From Gracilibacillus sp. YIM 98692 (GTDB lineage Bacteria > Bacillota > Bacilli > Bacillales > Amphibacillaceae): a stretch of DNA of 64,000 nucleotides. The stretch covers positions 248,001-312,000 of the forward strand of contig NZ_WIXM01000001.1 of the NCBI RefSeq assembly GCF_010993965.1, written 5' to 3'. Position 1 is the stretch's first letter, and each line of letters opens with the position of its first letter. The notes below the pieces were generated by a model that did no database searches, was not told where the DNA came from, and saw nothing but the letters and a program-made list of their open reading frames with translations. The position numbers and the translations under genes were made by a program. This document shows positions 62,418-64,000 of the stretch, piece by piece.

Positions 62418-63926
62418 CTATTTAACTGTCAAAATCACACGTTGGTAATGCTTTAGTTGATGTACTCCATCATCTTGTACTTCTGCTATGATATGAATCG
62501 TATCTCCAGATTTGGCATCCTTAGGAATTGTGAAGCTTACAGTATCTGTATCACTACCTGCGAGAGTAATACTATTAGTTACTTCCCCCTTATTTAATTC
62601 TCGATGAAGACCAAATTGCATACCACCTCTAGCATCTTGTTCTACTTTTAATGGTGATACTACTGAGTCCTCATATGTATCCGCCTCAAAATACCTCCAC
62701 CAACTGTACGTTAAGTTATCCTCATCTGGGTCTGTACCTATAGCATGGAGAGTAACTTCTTCTCCCTTCTCAACCTCTAAGTCCAATCCTTCTTTAATTT
62801 CAAGAGTAGGATTGTGGTTTGCTTCCTCATAATTGGAAGCTATGACCCAATCTGCCCGTGCAGCGAAGTCATTCTGAATGTCATCAAACCATCTCATCAA
62901 AGTATACTCCGATTCATAACGATTTGTATAAACATCGTAATCTAATACAATATTTCTATAAAGCTTGTCATTAACAGCTCCAAATCGGCCACCCCATCCA
63001 CCGTAAGATGGATCTTCCATACTTCGTAATCCGTTATTAATTAAATAGAAGAATGAAGGTGAATCTCCCTCTGAAATAAAATCATAACGGTTGTACTGAG
63101 GGTTATTTTTTAAGTATTCTTCACTTCCACGCTGCTCTTCTGGAAGTTCTCCCTCGATAAAATTCCCATCACCCATGAGAGCATATAATTCTAGTAACTT
63201 TCCATGCCCTTTTTTGATATGTTCATAATTCCAGTCACCTTGCAGCTTACTGTTTACTTCGTCTGCATGATACTTCCATGCATAAGCAAAATGCCAAAAG
63301 TTTGATTGGTCATTGATAATTCTTATATCAGGCCAATTTTTCGCGATATAAGCGTTATAACTTTCATCTTGGTCTAAGATAATATAGATAACTAATTTAT
63401 CACTTACCGCTTTCTTTATTTCCTCCCAATTATCCTTATCCTCATACTTTTCTTGAATTGACTTTAGTGCTCTAGCAGTAGTATTCGTCCCACCCCACGT
63501 TTGTACATATAAATCTCTTTCGTCATCATTCAAAAATAATTCTTTTAAAAATTCCGACCCTTCTGTTATTTCTTCCATTTCACCTGCATCAGAAATATTC
63601 CCAATCTTCGTAACTTTACGTAAGTAGTCAGGTTCTGGATAACCTTCCGCATGCTTCATTAAATTTGAGTACGCTTCCTCATAGGCATCAATCATCTCAT
63701 ATAACCAATCTGTTCCTGTCCATCTAAACGGTTCAACGCCCCGTTTTTCATCACCAGCATAGTGATACATTGAGCTAGTAAGCACTATCCCTTCCACATT
63801 TACTTCATTCGAATACAGAAAGAAACGGATGAGGGAGTTCATATCATCTACTTCTCCATCAGTTGTTACTACAGTACGAGGTCTTGACTCAAGTTTTGAA
63901 TCTCTCTTTTCATCCTTTAATACCAT
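62418..63926 (-). CDS. DUF1593 (nucleoside-hydrolase-like) protein, copy 2
   Basis: About 502 aa from the ATG eight bases after AGGGTGA; a GTG 12 bases upstream is an alternative. Same plan as copy 1: an N-terminal nucleoside-hydrolase-like domain beginning TVVTTDGEVDDMNSLIRFFL (a more canonical acidic loop than copy 1), a YGGWGGRFG segment, and a C-terminal Ig-like domain (TLHAIGTDPDEDNLTYSWWR). The two copies are clearly divergent, so they may act on different substrates or in sequence. It probably opens the cassette; its promoter lies near the window edge. Confidence 0.8.
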   Translation of the reverse strand: MVLKDEKRDSKLESRPRTVVTTDGEVDDMNSLIRFFLYSNEVNVEGIVLTSSMYHYAGDEKRGVEPFRWTGTDWLYEMIDAYEEAYSNLMKHAEGYPEPDYLRKVTKIGNISDAGEMEEITEGSEFLKELFLNDDERDLYVQTWGGTNTTARALKSIQEKYEDKDNWEEIKKAVSDKLVIYIILDQDESYNAYIAKNWPDIRIINDQSNFWHFAYAWKYHADEVNSKLQGDWNYEHIKKGHGKLLELYALMGDGNFIEGELPEEQRGSEEYLKNNPQYNRYDFISEGDSPSFFYLINNGLRSMEDPSYGGWGGRFGAVNDKLYRNIVLDYDVYTNRYESEYTLMRWFDDIQNDFAARADWVIASNYEEANHNPTLEIKEGLDLEVEKGEEVTLHAIGTDPDEDNLTYSWWRYFEADTYEDSVVSPLKVEQDARGGMQFGLHRELNKGEVTNSITLAGSDTDTVSFTIPKDAKSGDTIHIIAEVQDDGVHQLKHYQRVILTVK

Positions 63927-64000
63927 TTCAAAAATCACCCTAACCTTTTATAATCTATTTAATTAGTATTCATTTTAACTGCTAAACACTTTTTGACTTA

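Overview
The window looks like the chromosome of a spore-forming, low-GC Bacillaceae bacterium. The evidence is AT-rich intergenic DNA, strong AGGAGG-type ribosome binding sites with frequent TTG and GTG starts, a complete GerA-type germinant receptor operon, a YjcZ-type mini-protein, DUF3231 and VanW proteins, and sites resembling CcpA cre operators. A Gracilibacillus-like or other halotolerant genus is a guess from gene content only. No rRNA, tRNA, CRISPR array, intact insertion sequence or prophage was found.

Region by region. (1) 1-6.9 kb: a carbohydrate ABC importer (lipoprotein plus two permeases, no ATPase) with a cre-like site, a membrane-bound AraC-type sensor-regulator and a YesL-like protein. 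(2) 7-14 kb: a stalk-domain protein, a GH16-like protein, a membrane-anchored alpha/beta hydrolase, an XRE regulator with a membrane partner, small membrane proteins and a lone EutH. (3) 14-28 kb: an accessory zone with six small polytopic membrane proteins that look related (CBO0543-like), DUF3892, DUF3231 followed by overlapping micro-ORFs, VanW, a shortened vanadium haloperoxidase-like protein, two aldo/keto reductases, YjcZ, and an operon of internally duplicated membrane proteins. (4) 28-35 kb: a LysM-GMC oxidoreductase fusion, a SET protein, a DUF4145-like protein, and a DUF6933/pRiA4b ORF-3 protein beside a structured repeat. (5) 36-44.3 kb: the ger operon, then the gluconeogenic genes pckA and gapB with a 2-hydroxycarboxylate (malate/citrate type) symporter. 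(6) 44.3-53.8 kb: a decayed zone with an HPr-like protein lacking the active histidine. Two pieces of a rhamnogalacturonan lyase (PL11) pseudogene here flank about 7.2 kb carrying a cysteine desulfurase, a CNNM protein, phnCDE, phnM and a LysR regulator. (7) 53.8-64 kb: a GH43 enzyme; a gentisate operon (gentisate dioxygenase, DinB protein, fumarylpyruvate hydrolase) with a divergent IclR regulator; and a sugar-type cassette of two DUF1593 proteins around a GPH symporter.

How the genes work together. Carbohydrate capture and degradation dominates both ends. The centre supplies gluconeogenesis from C4 acids (symporter, PckA, GapB). Aromatic acid catabolism through gentisate would yield pyruvate and fumarate that feed the same route. 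Many minus-strand genes end in near-identical terminators, and several short decayed reading frames show active gene loss.

Limits: families were assigned by reading motifs, without searches. Start codons were chosen from visible ribosome binding sites.
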